Origin: Mucilaginibacter sp. OK098 | GTDB lineage: Bacteria; Bacteroidota; Bacteroidia; Sphingobacteriales; Sphingobacteriaceae | Length of the DNA: 64,000 nt | Direction of reading: 5' to 3' | Assembly: GCF_900142915.1 (NCBI RefSeq) | Contig: NZ_FRCM01000008.1 | Span: 124,001-188,000 of the forward strand | Part shown: in pieces, positions 7,933-16,832 of the stretch | Position numbering within the stretch: the first letter of the stretch is position 1 | Layout of the letters: each line of letters starts with the position of its first letter | Made by a program: the position numbers and the translations under genes | The notes under the pieces: generated by a model | Database searches by the model: none | The model's input: the letters and a program-made list of their open reading frames with translations, nothing else | Told to the model about the DNA's origin: nothing

Positions 7933-9592
7933 CTATCGCTATTATTTTATTACAATAACTCAGGCTGCCTTTATTATGTGTAATGAACAGGATCATTTTA
8001 CCCTGCCCGGCAAGTACTTGTAATTGTTTAAGGATCTCGTTTTCCGAAACACCGTCCATTTCGCTGAATGGCTCGTCAAGGATCAGCAGGTCAAAATCAT
8101 GGTATAAGGCCCTTGCCAGCATGATTCGTTGCCGCTGGCCTCCGCTGATATTCTTCCCGTTCTCATTAATGACCTTTTCAAACCCCTCAGGATATTTATC
8201 CAATAGCTTATCAACTCCGCTTAAGGCAATCGCTTCCCTTCGCTTGTTGGGGTAATGGTCATATTCAGAAAGTGTAATATTTTTAAGGATAGTATCATTA
8301 ATAAAAAATGGCTGTTGCTTAACGTAGGAGATTCGGTTACGATAAAGCGCCAGTTCATCAGCATCGCATATTTTTTCATTTATGCTGATGTTGCCGGAAT
8401 CAGGCGTTAAAAAACCAAGCATCAGGTTAATAATAGTTGTTTTCCCTTTACCTGAATTTCCCGAAATACCAACAAGATCTCCCGGTATTACTTCAAAACT
8501 CAGGTCGTTTAAAACCAGATGCTGTTTATATTTAAAGCAGATGTTTTGATAACTTATTGATCTGATGGGTTGAGATGGTTTTTCATCTTTTGCTGGTGAT
8601 GTTTTGGTGTTATCCGGCAAAAGATCAGTTAAAGTAAACTGGTAAGTTTTTATCTGCCCGGTACAGTTCAATATTTTCACAATACCGGGGATGATCTTAT
8701 AAGCGGCAGCCATAAAAACGCCAATGGTCAGCATGTTTATAGCAGGTGCATCAGCAGATAATTTATTGATAACCACCAATATTAAAAAACCCAGCACAGC
8801 AAAGATCTCTACCAGGCGCGATGGCAGGCTTTGTAAAGTTTGCTGGGTGGCTATATTTTCATTCAGTTGATCCTGGTACCCGGAATAGCGGTCTGTAAAA
8901 AAGCCTTCTTTGTGGTAGATATTACTTTCAACATAGCCGGCAAGCGCTTCATGCAAGTGTTGCAGTGTTTTCTCGCTGGTTATTTTTACCTGGCTGCGTA
9001 CATCTTTTAGTTTTTTACGGATATACCAGCCCAGCAAAACTACCGGCGGCAGCAAAAGCACAAACAGCAATAAAAAGAGCGAAGGATGATAAAACAGGAT
9101 TGCGCAAATAGTAAAAAAGATCAAAATAATTTGAGATACGATCTGCTGAAAATTGGTAAGGATATAATGACTAAACTCAATCGGTTGCTGGCTAATACGC
9201 CTCACCAGCACTGAAGAATCAATTGTTACAAAGCGGCTGTAATCATCCGATAAAAAATTTAACAAATTTCTTTTTGACAGCCTTGATGCTACATTATAAA
9301 AAAAATGGTGCTGCGATTTTAGCCCGGTAAAACCAAACCAGTTTTTGATGCTGAAAAGAATAAAAAAGATGCCGATAAGCAATAATGAACCGGGGTTTAA
9401 TAGTGCCTGTGGCAGGAATAAAATTTTAGCCGGCGCTGCGTTTTTTGTATAAAGGTTTAATACAAACAGCAACATCGCCAAAAAGGCAATATCAAGCATA
9501 CCAATAACAAGGTCGAAGACAATTAGCTTATATAGCTTTATCTTTTCCCTGCTATTTAAAATAGCTGAAATACCTGATAAAATTTGCTTCAA
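7922..9592 (-). CDS. ABC exporter, fused permease and ATP-binding protein
   Basis: The protein has 556 residues. An N-terminal six-helix ABC membrane domain spans about residues 20-310. The nucleotide-binding domain has Walker A GISGNSGKGKTT near 375, signature NISGGQRQRIMLARAL near 482 and Walker B LLILDEPFSEMD near 502. As a half-transporter it should work as a homodimer, like MsbA-type and lipid-linked glycan exporters. The start is TTG at 9592; no in-frame ATG precedes it before the upstream stop, and the next internal Met would remove the first helix. It lies directly upstream of, and overlaps, a glycosyltransferase. Confidence 0.88.
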   Translation of the reverse strand: MKQILSGISAILNSREKIKLYKLIVFDLVIGMLDIAFLAMLLFVLNLYTKNAAPAKILFLPQALLNPGSLLLIGIFFILFSIKNWFGFTGLKSQHHFFYNVASRLSKRNLLNFLSDDYSRFVTIDSSVLVRRISQQPIEFSHYILTNFQQIVSQIILIFFTICAILFYHPSLFLLLFVLLLPPVVLLGWYIRKKLKDVRSQVKITSEKTLQHLHEALAGYVESNIYHKEGFFTDRYSGYQDQLNENIATQQTLQSLPSRLVEIFAVLGFLILVVINKLSADAPAINMLTIGVFMAAAYKIIPGIVKILNCTGQIKTYQFTLTDLLPDNTKTSPAKDEKPSQPIRSISYQNICFKYKQHLVLNDLSFEVIPGDLVGISGNSGKGKTTIINLMLGFLTPDSGNISINEKICDADELALYRNRISYVKQQPFFINDTILKNITLSEYDHYPNKRREAIALSGVDKLLDKYPEGFEKVINENGKNISGGQRQRIMLARALYHDFDLLILDEPFSEMDGVSENEILKQLQVLAGQGKMILFITHNKGSLSYCNKIIAIDEA

Positions 9593-9710
9593 CTGCTTAA
9601 GGATGTGCTTTGAGTGATTGGGTTAATTACCTATAATCACAGTACGCGCGGCCAGGCAGATTGGTTGCCTGTACATCCGGAATGTTTATTAGTATAGAAG
9701 TTGGAAAAAT

Positions 9711-9822
9711 TGTCATTGCGAGCGAAGCGTGGCAATCGCAAACCATGCATTTACGCTTTGCAGGTAGCACATTGTTATACTGCTCTGTAAAGTTCGCGAT
9801 TGCTTCGTACCTCGCAATGACA
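9711..9822. repeat. Inverted-repeat element, copy 2 (112 bp)
   Basis: The termini TGTCATTGCGAG (9711-9722) and CTCGCAATGACA (9811-9822) are 12-nt perfect inverted repeats. The subterminal GAAGCGTGGCAATCGC and GCGATTGCTTCGTACC match copy 1 at 6722-6837, while the central region differs. It lies upstream of the ABC exporter start. The two copies bracket the exporter-glycosyltransferase pair. No transposase is seen. Confidence 0.78.
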
Positions 9823-9867
9823 AGGGGATGTATTATAGTATATCTAATTAAAATTCAATAATTTATA

Positions 9868-10593
9868 TTACGCTGCATCTTTTGTTTCCAAAATCCCTTT
9901 CCAAAAACCGGCTGCTAAAAGGCCGCCAAGTATTGGAGCAACAATAAACAGCCAAAGCTGGCTAAGCGCTTTACCACCGGCAAACAATGCAGGGCCTAAG
10001 CTACGGGCAGGGTTTACAGATGTACCTGTTATAGGAATAACAACAAGGTGGATTAAGGTAAGCGATAAACCTATTGCAAGGCCGGCCATTGCAGGGTTTG
10101 CACGTTTTGATGTGGTTCCGTAAATTACAATAAGGAACAGGAACGTAAATACCGTTTCGGCTATGAAAGCTGATTGGGTTGAGTACTTACCAAGGTAAGT
10201 TTCGCCCCAGCCGTTTGCACCAAGCGCATATTCACCCATGGAAAAGCCTGGTTTACCTGATAACAATAAATACAAAATCCCGGATGCGCAAACGGCCCCG
10301 ATACATTGCGAAATTACATAGCCAATACAGTCTTTAAAGCTTAATTTGCCCGCAGCCAGCATTGAAATTGAAATGGCTGGATTAATATGACAACCGGAAA
10401 TAGGCCCGATTGTATAAGCCATAACAACAACGCTAACCCCAAAAGCCAATGAGATACCCAGTAAACCAATACCTGAAGGGGCAATTCCTTCAGCATTGGC
10501 GCCGGCAATAACAGCCGCACCGCATCCAAACAAAACAAGGCAAAATGTACCGACTAATTCGGCTACGTACTTAGTAATTGGTTTAGTTTCCAT
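9868..10593 (-). CDS. aqpZ: Aquaporin Z-type water channel
   Basis: The protein has 241 residues with six predicted helices. The two NPA boxes are N71-P-A (CHINPAIS) and N194-P-A (TSVNPARSLGPALF). The selectivity-filter residues fall at F51, H182, T191 and R197. Their spacing (131, 9 and 6) matches that of E. coli AqpZ (F43, H174, T183, R189), which predicts water rather than glycerol selectivity. It acts in the inner membrane. It follows the two-component genes by 86 bases on the same strand, but that gap offers no clear link. Confidence 0.93.
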   Translation of the reverse strand: METKPITKYVAELVGTFCLVLFGCGAAVIAGANAEGIAPSGIGLLGISLAFGVSVVVMAYTIGPISGCHINPAISISMLAAGKLSFKDCIGYVISQCIGAVCASGILYLLLSGKPGFSMGEYALGANGWGETYLGKYSTQSAFIAETVFTFLFLIVIYGTTSKRANPAMAGLAIGLSLTLIHLVVIPITGTSVNPARSLGPALFAGGKALSQLWLFIVAPILGGLLAAGFWKGILETKDAA

Positions 10594-10679
10594 AATTCAT
10601 CAAAAGATTTAAGGTTAAATATTCTATTAAATATAGATAACTAATTACCAATTATAAAAATTTGGGGATAAATAAAATA

Positions 10680-11981
10680 TTAAGTGAACAATATGGTAAA
10701 CTCCGTTTTCTTAGGAGTTACTGTTTTTAATGAGAACTCAAAACCATGATTAACCAGGATCTCCCTTACCAGGGTAAGGCCTATCCCCTGCCCATCTTTT
10801 TTTGTACTGAAAAATGGAGAAAAAAGATTTGCAGTTTGCCCGGCGCTGATGCCCGAACCTGTATCAGCTATAACAAGGCTCCTTCTATCCTCCGTTGTAG
10901 TAAAAACTATTTCGCCATTAAAATCAATCGCCTCAATAGCATTTTTAACAATGTTAATTAATACCTGCTCCATTTGCTGCTCATCGGCCATAATATTGAA
11001 AGGCCCCTCTGTTAGTTGAAATTTAAATTCAATCTCTTTCTCTATGGCTTTAATACCCATTAGCTTAGTAACAGCGTTAACCAACTGGTGCAGATCAACA
11101 GGTTGTTTATTTGCAGCAGGAAGCTTTACCAGCTCAGCAAAATTGCGCATAAAGAAATTAAGGTTTTGGTTGCGGTCTACAGCTACCTGCAAAGCGTCTT
11201 TAAGCGTATTAAACTGGTGACTTTCCCAAAGCTGGTCGGTTTTCAAAGCAGATTGCATGATGGAGTTAACCGGACCAATCGTATTATTAACCTCATGGGC
11301 CATCATCCTGATCACTTTGCCATAAACATTCTTTTCTGCTGCAACAATTTCAGCGGTCAGATCCTCGATCATAATAAAATGCCGGGAAAAACCACGGTCA
11401 ATAAAATGCGATTTTTGAAGCTTATAGGTATTTATCCCGACAGCTTTAACCATAACCGTTTCGCCCGATCTTAAAAGCTTTATCTGTTCAAATAATGGAT
11501 GAGCGAGTTTATCAATAGGATAATTGAGCACCTGGTTTGCCGTTGACCCTATAATTTGCAATGCTTTTGGATTGATCTGCTGTACCTTATCGTCAAAGTC
11601 TAAAATAACTATCCCGGTCGGCGATGTAAAAATGAGTTTTTCTAAAAAGAAATGCTGTTGTTCCTGCCGGGTACGCTCTGTTCTTAGTTCATCCATCATC
11701 TGATTATAAACATCTGTTAACTGATCTATCTCATGCTTGCCGGTTGAGAGGAATTTCACATTAAAATCACGGTCCTTTATTGCATCCACACCCTGCATCA
11801 AGGTTTTTAAGGGCTGGATAAGCTGTCTGTATAATTGTATTGCTACAACTATTGAAATAATTACAAATACCTCAGATACAATGAACCAGACTTTGTTGTC
11901 ATTAAAAATAAAATAAGTAAGCGTAAGCGCTACCAGGTGTATTATAACAACAAATAAAATATACTTAGTCCTCAGCTTCAT
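10680..11981 (-). CDS. Sensor histidine kinase, NtrY-like
   Basis: From ATG 11981 the protein has 433 residues. Two membrane helices (about 7-25 and 33-50) enclose almost no periplasmic domain. A HAMP region, a PAS-like domain and the kinase core follow. The phospho-acceptor His is in MMAHEVNNTIGPVNSI, and the ATP-binding domain has GDGQGIGLTLVREIL-type G boxes. The frame is open up to 12059, but the extra 26 residues would lie inside the regulator's 3' end and lack a helix, so ATG 11981 (17-base overlap) is preferred. It is encoded just after the NtrC-type regulator and should phosphorylate it in response to an intracellular or membrane signal. Confidence 0.87.
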   Translation of the reverse strand: MKLRTKYILFVVIIHLVALTLTYFIFNDNKVWFIVSEVFVIISIVVAIQLYRQLIQPLKTLMQGVDAIKDRDFNVKFLSTGKHEIDQLTDVYNQMMDELRTERTRQEQQHFFLEKLIFTSPTGIVILDFDDKVQQINPKALQIIGSTANQVLNYPIDKLAHPLFEQIKLLRSGETVMVKAVGINTYKLQKSHFIDRGFSRHFIMIEDLTAEIVAAEKNVYGKVIRMMAHEVNNTIGPVNSIMQSALKTDQLWESHQFNTLKDALQVAVDRNQNLNFFMRNFAELVKLPAANKQPVDLHQLVNAVTKLMGIKAIEKEIEFKFQLTEGPFNIMADEQQMEQVLINIVKNAIEAIDFNGEIVFTTTEDRRSLVIADTGSGISAGQTANLFSPFFSTKKDGQGIGLTLVREILVNHGFEFSLKTVTPKKTEFTILFT

Positions 11982-13338
11982 CGTAAGGGATTTGATATTT
12001 ATCCAGGCGGCGATACAATGCGCTGCGGGTAAGGCCCAAAGATACAGCTGCTTTTGCAATTTTATTTTTATGATACTCCATTGCCCGTTTTATCATCTCT
12101 ACCTCTACTTCTTCCAGCGTTAATGTGCCAATACCCGGTAACCGGATATCTCCCTTTTTAACAGGTGAAAGCTCCAGTTGCGAACGAAAATCGTCAATAT
12201 CCAACTCATCGTTTTTACTCACTAAAATAGTTCGTTCCACTATATTCTTCAACTGCCTTATGTTGCCGGGTAAAGGTAATTGCTGTAACCATTTCATTGC
12301 ATTGGCGGCTACCGATAGTGATGGACGGCCATAAATTTCCTTTAAATTATCAATAAAGTAATTAACCAGCAATGGAATGTCTTTTGACCTATCGCGCAAA
12401 GCGGGCAGATAAATGGTAATTAAGTTTATCCTATATAACAAGTCTTCCCGAAAGGTGGTTCTGCTTACCATTTCGTTCAGGTTCTTATTGGTAGCGCAAA
12501 CTACCCTCACATCTACAGTTTTGGAGCGGCTGCTGCCCAGCACTTCATAGGTTCTATCCTGTAAAACGCGTAACAGCTTAACCTGGCTGCCGGCGTCAAG
12601 GTCGCCTATTTCATCCAAAAATATAGTCCCTTTGTTTGCCATTTCAAACCTGCCGGTACGGTCAAAACGGGCATCGGTAAAGGCGCCGCGCATATGGCCG
12701 AACATTTCGCTTTCAAATAACGAGGTGGAGATGCCGCCCAGGTTAACCTTTATAAACGGCTTATTTTTACGTAAGCTATTTTGATGGATAGCCTCGGCGA
12801 TGAGCTCTTTACCTGTACCACTTTCCCCCATTATCAATATAGACGCATCAGTGCCGGCTACCCTGCCAATGGTTTCTAAAATATTCAGCATTTTAGGATC
12901 TTCCCCAATTATGTGCTGAAAGTTATAGGTTTTATCAAGTTCCTTTCGGGTGTGGTGCTCTGTCTTTTTTTCTTTCAGGTCAAGCAGTGTTTTAACCGAT
13001 TGCAGCAAATGATCATTGCTCCATGGCTTATTGATAAAATCATTTGCGCCCAGCTTCATGCCTTGTACAGCCAGCTCAATACTTGCCCAGCCCGTTATCA
13101 ATATAATGGGGATGGATGCATTTAACTGCTTTATTTGACCCAAAAGCTGCATCCCCTCCTTACCCGAAGTATCGTTCGAGAAATTAAGATCAAGGATGAT
13201 CAGTTCCGGCTCGTTCTTCTTTATACTTTTTATAGCCGCAGCCGGCTCAGCACAGTCCGCTGCATCATACCCCTCGTCTTTTAACAACAGGAGCAGTGAA
13301 GTTCTTACCGCGATATCATCATCAATTACTAATATCAT
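11965..13338 (-). CDS. Sigma-54-dependent response regulator, NtrC family
   Basis: From ATG 13338 the protein has 457 residues. The receiver has D50 as phospho-acceptor in LIILDLNF. The AAA+ domain has Walker A MGESGTGKELIAEAIH and Walker B GTIFLDEIGD. A Fis-type helix-turn-helix (AKAAVSLGLTRSALYRRLDK) ends the protein. The sigma-54-contacting loop reads GAFTDA instead of GAFTGA. A TTG 12 bases upstream of the ATG would add only four residues before the receiver strand, so ATG 13338 is chosen. The obvious target is the sigma-54 promoter at 19653-19670 in front of the efflux operon upstream of it. Confidence 0.9.
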   Translation of the reverse strand: MILVIDDDIAVRTSLLLLLKDEGYDAADCAEPAAAIKSIKKNEPELIILDLNFSNDTSGKEGMQLLGQIKQLNASIPIILITGWASIELAVQGMKLGANDFINKPWSNDHLLQSVKTLLDLKEKKTEHHTRKELDKTYNFQHIIGEDPKMLNILETIGRVAGTDASILIMGESGTGKELIAEAIHQNSLRKNKPFIKVNLGGISTSLFESEMFGHMRGAFTDARFDRTGRFEMANKGTIFLDEIGDLDAGSQVKLLRVLQDRTYEVLGSSRSKTVDVRVVCATNKNLNEMVSRTTFREDLLYRINLITIYLPALRDRSKDIPLLVNYFIDNLKEIYGRPSLSVAANAMKWLQQLPLPGNIRQLKNIVERTILVSKNDELDIDDFRSQLELSPVKKGDIRLPGIGTLTLEEVEVEMIKRAMEYHKNKIAKAAVSLGLTRSALYRRLDKYQIPYDEAED

Positions 13339-13362
13339 ATTTACATACAAGTATAAGAATAA

Positions 13363-13574
13363 CCGGGATTAAGTGATTAAAGGATTTTGCCGGATGTTTG
13401 GGTAGTTCAATATTCTGAACCGGGATTAAACAGATTATGAGATTTTTCAGATTTTGGCTAATGGATACAGCCGATAGTTTTCTTTTACACCTGCAATTCC
13501 ATTTGATAAAATCCTTTAATCACTTAATCCCGGCTCTTTTTACATCCAACAAAATCCCCTTAATCCCGGTTCAG
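13363..13574. repeat. Interleaved inverted repeats in the regulator's upstream gap
   Basis: A 26-nt arm at 13363-13388, beginning CCGGGATTAAGTGATTAAAG, is repeated perfectly inverted at 13508-13533. A second pair, CTGAACCGGGATTAA at 13415-13429 and its exact inverse at 13560-13574, is interleaved with the first and shares the CCGGGATTAA core. The 225-base gap 13351-13575 between the permease and regulator genes is almost wholly made of this. It could form alternative hairpins in mRNA that separate efflux from regulator expression, or it is a dispersed repeat. Confidence 0.6.
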
Positions 13575-13575
13575 A

Positions 13576-14757
13576 CTACTCCTCATGCAACGCCACCGCC
13601 GGATAAATTGCAGCAGCTTGCTTACCTGGGTATAGTGAACAAACCAGCACCAGCAAATAGATAAATACGATTGATAATGCCATAGCAACCAAATAAACAC
13701 TTGCCTGCAGATCAAACACATTTAGCAGTGGGAACTGAACTGCAAAAAAAGACCCGACGATTAATGATAATGTTGCCAGGATCATAGATTCGGAAACCAG
13801 TTGTGATGATACAGACTGCCCGGTTGCACCTACGGCACGCCTCAGCCCGATCTCGCCCCTCCGTTTATTAATATTATACCACATAACTCCGAACAGCCCC
13901 AGCGCCACGTTTATAACCAAAAAGCAGGCAACTATCAGCGTTACAATCATAGGCACCAGGCTAAAAAGATTGGTGCTTTTCCTTTTATTTACCATATGCT
14001 CAATCTCCACATTGGAGTTTTTCATATAATTGGCCAGGGTCTTATACAAATGACCCTCAAACGCAGCGTCAGCATTGGGTGTAACCTGGATCATCATCTT
14101 ACCCAACCCACGATACGAACCTGTATCTGTTCTTATATAAATAGCCTCCTTTGCAGGGAAATAATCGCCTTTTGCTTTAACACCCTGTACTACACCAATT
14201 ACCTTCATATTGAATTTCTTTTCGTCCTGGCCAACCAGCTTACCTATTGCTTCGTCCTTGCCAAACAATTTCTCCTTCAATTCTTCATTAATTACAACCG
14301 ACTTGTATTTTGCAGCTGCATCCTCTTTACTAAACCATCGGCCTTCAGATAATTTCAGATTGAAAGCATGCTTGTAATTATCGTCTGCGTTGTAATAGTC
14401 AGCATTGGGGTTTAACTTTTTATAATGAACGTCTCCACTCCACCGATTATTCGAAAAGGGAACGTTATCGCTGCAAAAGCTCACTTCTTTTACCTGGGGC
14501 ATTGTTTTTATGTTTTGCCGTAAGTTTTCGTAAAACATATTAAGCGAGTCGGTATTTTTTGTACTGATGGTATTATTGTAATTAACCATCCAAAGGTTTT
14601 GATATTCAAATCCCATAGGCTTTTTATAATTGTCGTAATAAAACACTATCAGTGAAAACACTGCGAATATGATCAGGAACGAGACCAGCATCTCGGACAT
14701 TAATAAAAAGTTTTGTTTCTTTTTATTCCAGATCAGTTTAAATAAATGCTTGAACAT
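13576..14757 (-). CDS. ABC transporter permease, MacB/FtsX type (second of two)
   Basis: The protein has 393 residues. One N-terminal membrane helix (about 18-40) is followed by a periplasmic MacB-like core domain, with KVIGVVQGVKAKG and ISTKNTD segments. Three C-terminal helices with the FtsX signature NKRRGEIGLRRAVGAT near residue 300 complete the fold. This four-helix topology is that of mechanotransmission ABC systems, which push substrates from the periplasm through TolC without moving them across the inner membrane. It is 31 bases after the sister permease and is probably its heterodimer partner. Confidence 0.9.
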   Translation of the reverse strand: MFKHLFKLIWNKKKQNFLLMSEMLVSFLIIFAVFSLIVFYYDNYKKPMGFEYQNLWMVNYNNTISTKNTDSLNMFYENLRQNIKTMPQVKEVSFCSDNVPFSNNRWSGDVHYKKLNPNADYYNADDNYKHAFNLKLSEGRWFSKEDAAAKYKSVVINEELKEKLFGKDEAIGKLVGQDEKKFNMKVIGVVQGVKAKGDYFPAKEAIYIRTDTGSYRGLGKMMIQVTPNADAAFEGHLYKTLANYMKNSNVEIEHMVNKRKSTNLFSLVPMIVTLIVACFLVINVALGLFGVMWYNINKRRGEIGLRRAVGATGQSVSSQLVSESMILATLSLIVGSFFAVQFPLLNVFDLQASVYLVAMALSIVFIYLLVLVCSLYPGKQAAAIYPAVALHEE

Positions 14758-14788
14758 AATATTTTGATTTAAATGATTTGATAATTAA

Positions 14789-16024
14789 TTATTGACCTTT
14801 TAAAGCAGTCACCACATTTAGTTTTGACATTCGCCAGGCGGGATAAACTCCCGACAGCAAACCAAAAACCAAACATACCAGCAAACCAATAAACAATACC
14901 GTAAAATTGATAGACAGCTCCAGGTTTGGAATAAGGTTTGCACTGTTCAGCACCTGCAAAGCTATGAATGACAGCACCATCCCTATTATTCCGCCCAATA
15001 AAGTAAGGATAATATTTTCGACTATAAACTGGTAAACCAATGTTCTTGACGAGGCGCCAAAAGCTTTCCGCACACCTATCTCAGACGAGCGTTCCATAAT
15101 ACGGGTGATATTAATATTCACCAGGTTTAAGGTAGGCAATAACATTAATATGAACGCGAATATGCTGATGGCGGTAATTACAATAAAAGTTCCGGAATGC
15201 TTTTCGTCCCCATTATCAACATACGACCTGATATAAGTATCAGCATGGCTAAAAATATGGTCGAACGTCTTTTTGTCTTCCACAGGCAGCCTTTGTATCA
15301 TTTGCTCATACTCATCATGCATTTTGTCTACATCGTCTTTTGAATTAGCAAGTAGAATACCAAAATAATCACCCTGATATCCTTTATTGCTTTTATATCC
15401 CCCATCCTTGGCTACCGTATAGGGAAGATAAATATCACTGTATAACATATAACTGGTAACAGGCACGCTTTTTATTACACCAATAACCCGGTATTTTACA
15501 TTATCGGCTTCAATGTTCTTGCCTACTACATTCGGAACATCACCGAAATATTCCTTTTTCATATCCTCAGATATAACGGCCACCTTGTCAGCATTTGTTA
15601 CTTGTTGCTTGTTAAACGCCTTTCCTTCTAAAAAATCATATTCAAGCACATCCCAATATTCAGCATTGGTGTACTTATAATTCACTTCTATTTTCTTATT
15701 GTTAACATAAGTATTCGTCCCGCTAAAGCCTGAAGAAATGGCTATTTTAACAGGTGTTTTTAAACTCCCGGCGTAATGTGTTAAAAAATAAAACGACGGC
15801 GGCCCTGAAGATGTAGCGTCTTTGCCTACCTGGGAGATCCGTGATACATATAATGAACGGTCGCGTTTTTTATCGGGATAATTATCGCCGACAACCTTAT
15901 CAATAAATGCGGTTAATACCAGCAATATGGTAAGCGTGAAGCTGATGCCGAACAAGCTGATAAAAGTGAAGAACTTTCTCCTGCGTAATACCGCTATGGC
16001 TATTTTAAAATAATTTTTAAACAT
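14789..16024 (-). CDS. ABC transporter permease, MacB/FtsX type (first of two)
   Basis: The protein has 411 residues with the same four-helix MacB layout as its neighbour. There is a helix at about 18-42, a periplasmic domain with NVVGKNIEADNVKYRVIGVI, then FtsX helices introduced by MERSSEIGVRKAFGAS near residue 315. It starts 24 bases after the ATPase stop. Sequence divergence from the 13576-14757 permease suggests that a heterodimer forms the membrane part of the efflux pump. Confidence 0.9.
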   Translation of the reverse strand: MFKNYFKIAIAVLRRRKFFTFISLFGISFTLTILLVLTAFIDKVVGDNYPDKKRDRSLYVSRISQVGKDATSSGPPSFYFLTHYAGSLKTPVKIAISSGFSGTNTYVNNKKIEVNYKYTNAEYWDVLEYDFLEGKAFNKQQVTNADKVAVISEDMKKEYFGDVPNVVGKNIEADNVKYRVIGVIKSVPVTSYMLYSDIYLPYTVAKDGGYKSNKGYQGDYFGILLANSKDDVDKMHDEYEQMIQRLPVEDKKTFDHIFSHADTYIRSYVDNGDEKHSGTFIVITAISIFAFILMLLPTLNLVNINITRIMERSSEIGVRKAFGASSRTLVYQFIVENIILTLLGGIIGMVLSFIALQVLNSANLIPNLELSINFTVLFIGLLVCLVFGLLSGVYPAWRMSKLNVVTALKGQ

Positions 16025-16048
16025 GGTTTTAATTTTTAAAGCCGATAA

Positions 16049-16717
16049 TTACTGAACCTGCGAGCCATCAAATAAGCGAACCAGGCGATGGGTTTTGTGC
16101 GCCATATTTTCATCGTGCGTAACCATCACTATGGTGGTACCATCTTTTTGATTAAGCTGCATCAGGATGTCCATAATTTCGTTGCCCATGGCGCTGTCAA
16201 GGTTCCCAGTTGGCTCATCTGCCAAAATAATTTCCGGGCGACCAACTATTGCCCTCGCTATAGCTACACGCTGTTTTTGTCCGCCTGATAATTGGTTTGG
16301 GAAATGTTTTACGCGATTGGCAAGTCCGACCTTTTCCAGCGCTTCGGTAGCAAGCCGCTTTCTTTCCTTTGCAGATACAGAAGAACGGTATAGCAGCGGT
16401 AATTCCACGTTATCCAGTACCTGCAGATCATTTATCAAATGATAGCTTTGGAAAATAAAGCCCAGCTTCTGGTTGCGGAAATGCGCCAGCTGTTTGTCTG
16501 ACAGGTGATCTGTTTTTTGATCAGCTATTTTAATAGCCCCTTTTGATGGCAGATCAAGCAGCCCTATAATATTAAGCAGGGTGCTTTTTCCGCAGCCTGA
16601 CGGCCCCATAATGGATAGGAACTCGCCCTTGGCTATATCCAGGCTAATGCTGTTTAGCGCCAATGTTTCTACTGTATTGGTGCGATATACTTTTTCGATG
16701 TTTTGTAGAGATATCAT
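16049..16717 (-). CDS. ABC transporter ATP-binding protein, MacB/LolD type
   Basis: The protein has 222 residues, the usual length for LolD/FtsE/MacB-type ATPases. Walker A is GPSGCGKST (38-46), signature LSGGQKQRVAIARA (142-155), Walker B IILADEPTGNLDS (162 onward), and the switch His is in MVTHDENMA. It powers the two FtsX-type permeases encoded directly downstream. The gap of about 115 bases to the TolC-like gene upstream holds no recognised signal. Confidence 0.94.
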   Translation of the reverse strand: MISLQNIEKVYRTNTVETLALNSISLDIAKGEFLSIMGPSGCGKSTLLNIIGLLDLPSKGAIKIADQKTDHLSDKQLAHFRNQKLGFIFQSYHLINDLQVLDNVELPLLYRSSVSAKERKRLATEALEKVGLANRVKHFPNQLSGGQKQRVAIARAIVGRPEIILADEPTGNLDSAMGNEIMDILMQLNQKDGTTIVMVTHDENMAHKTHRLVRLFDGSQVQ

Positions 16718-16832
16718 TTGTTTAATTATTGAATTTGTGCTTTTTTATTGTTTGATTGAAGTATAGTTATATTGTTGATTTTTTTATTAGTCGAATGCTT
16801 CAAAGATTAGCTTTCGCCTTTTACTCTTCACC

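Noticed and set aside
9661..9861. Plus-strand open frame of 66 codons upstream of the ABC exporter
   Set aside because: It is a read-through of the 112-bp inverted-repeat element; peptides of this kind arise wherever the repeat occurs and are not genes.
11982..12059. N-terminal extension of the NtrY-like kinase to 12059
   Set aside because: The additional residues are encoded inside the end of the regulator gene, have no membrane-helix character, and a good ATG lies at 11981.
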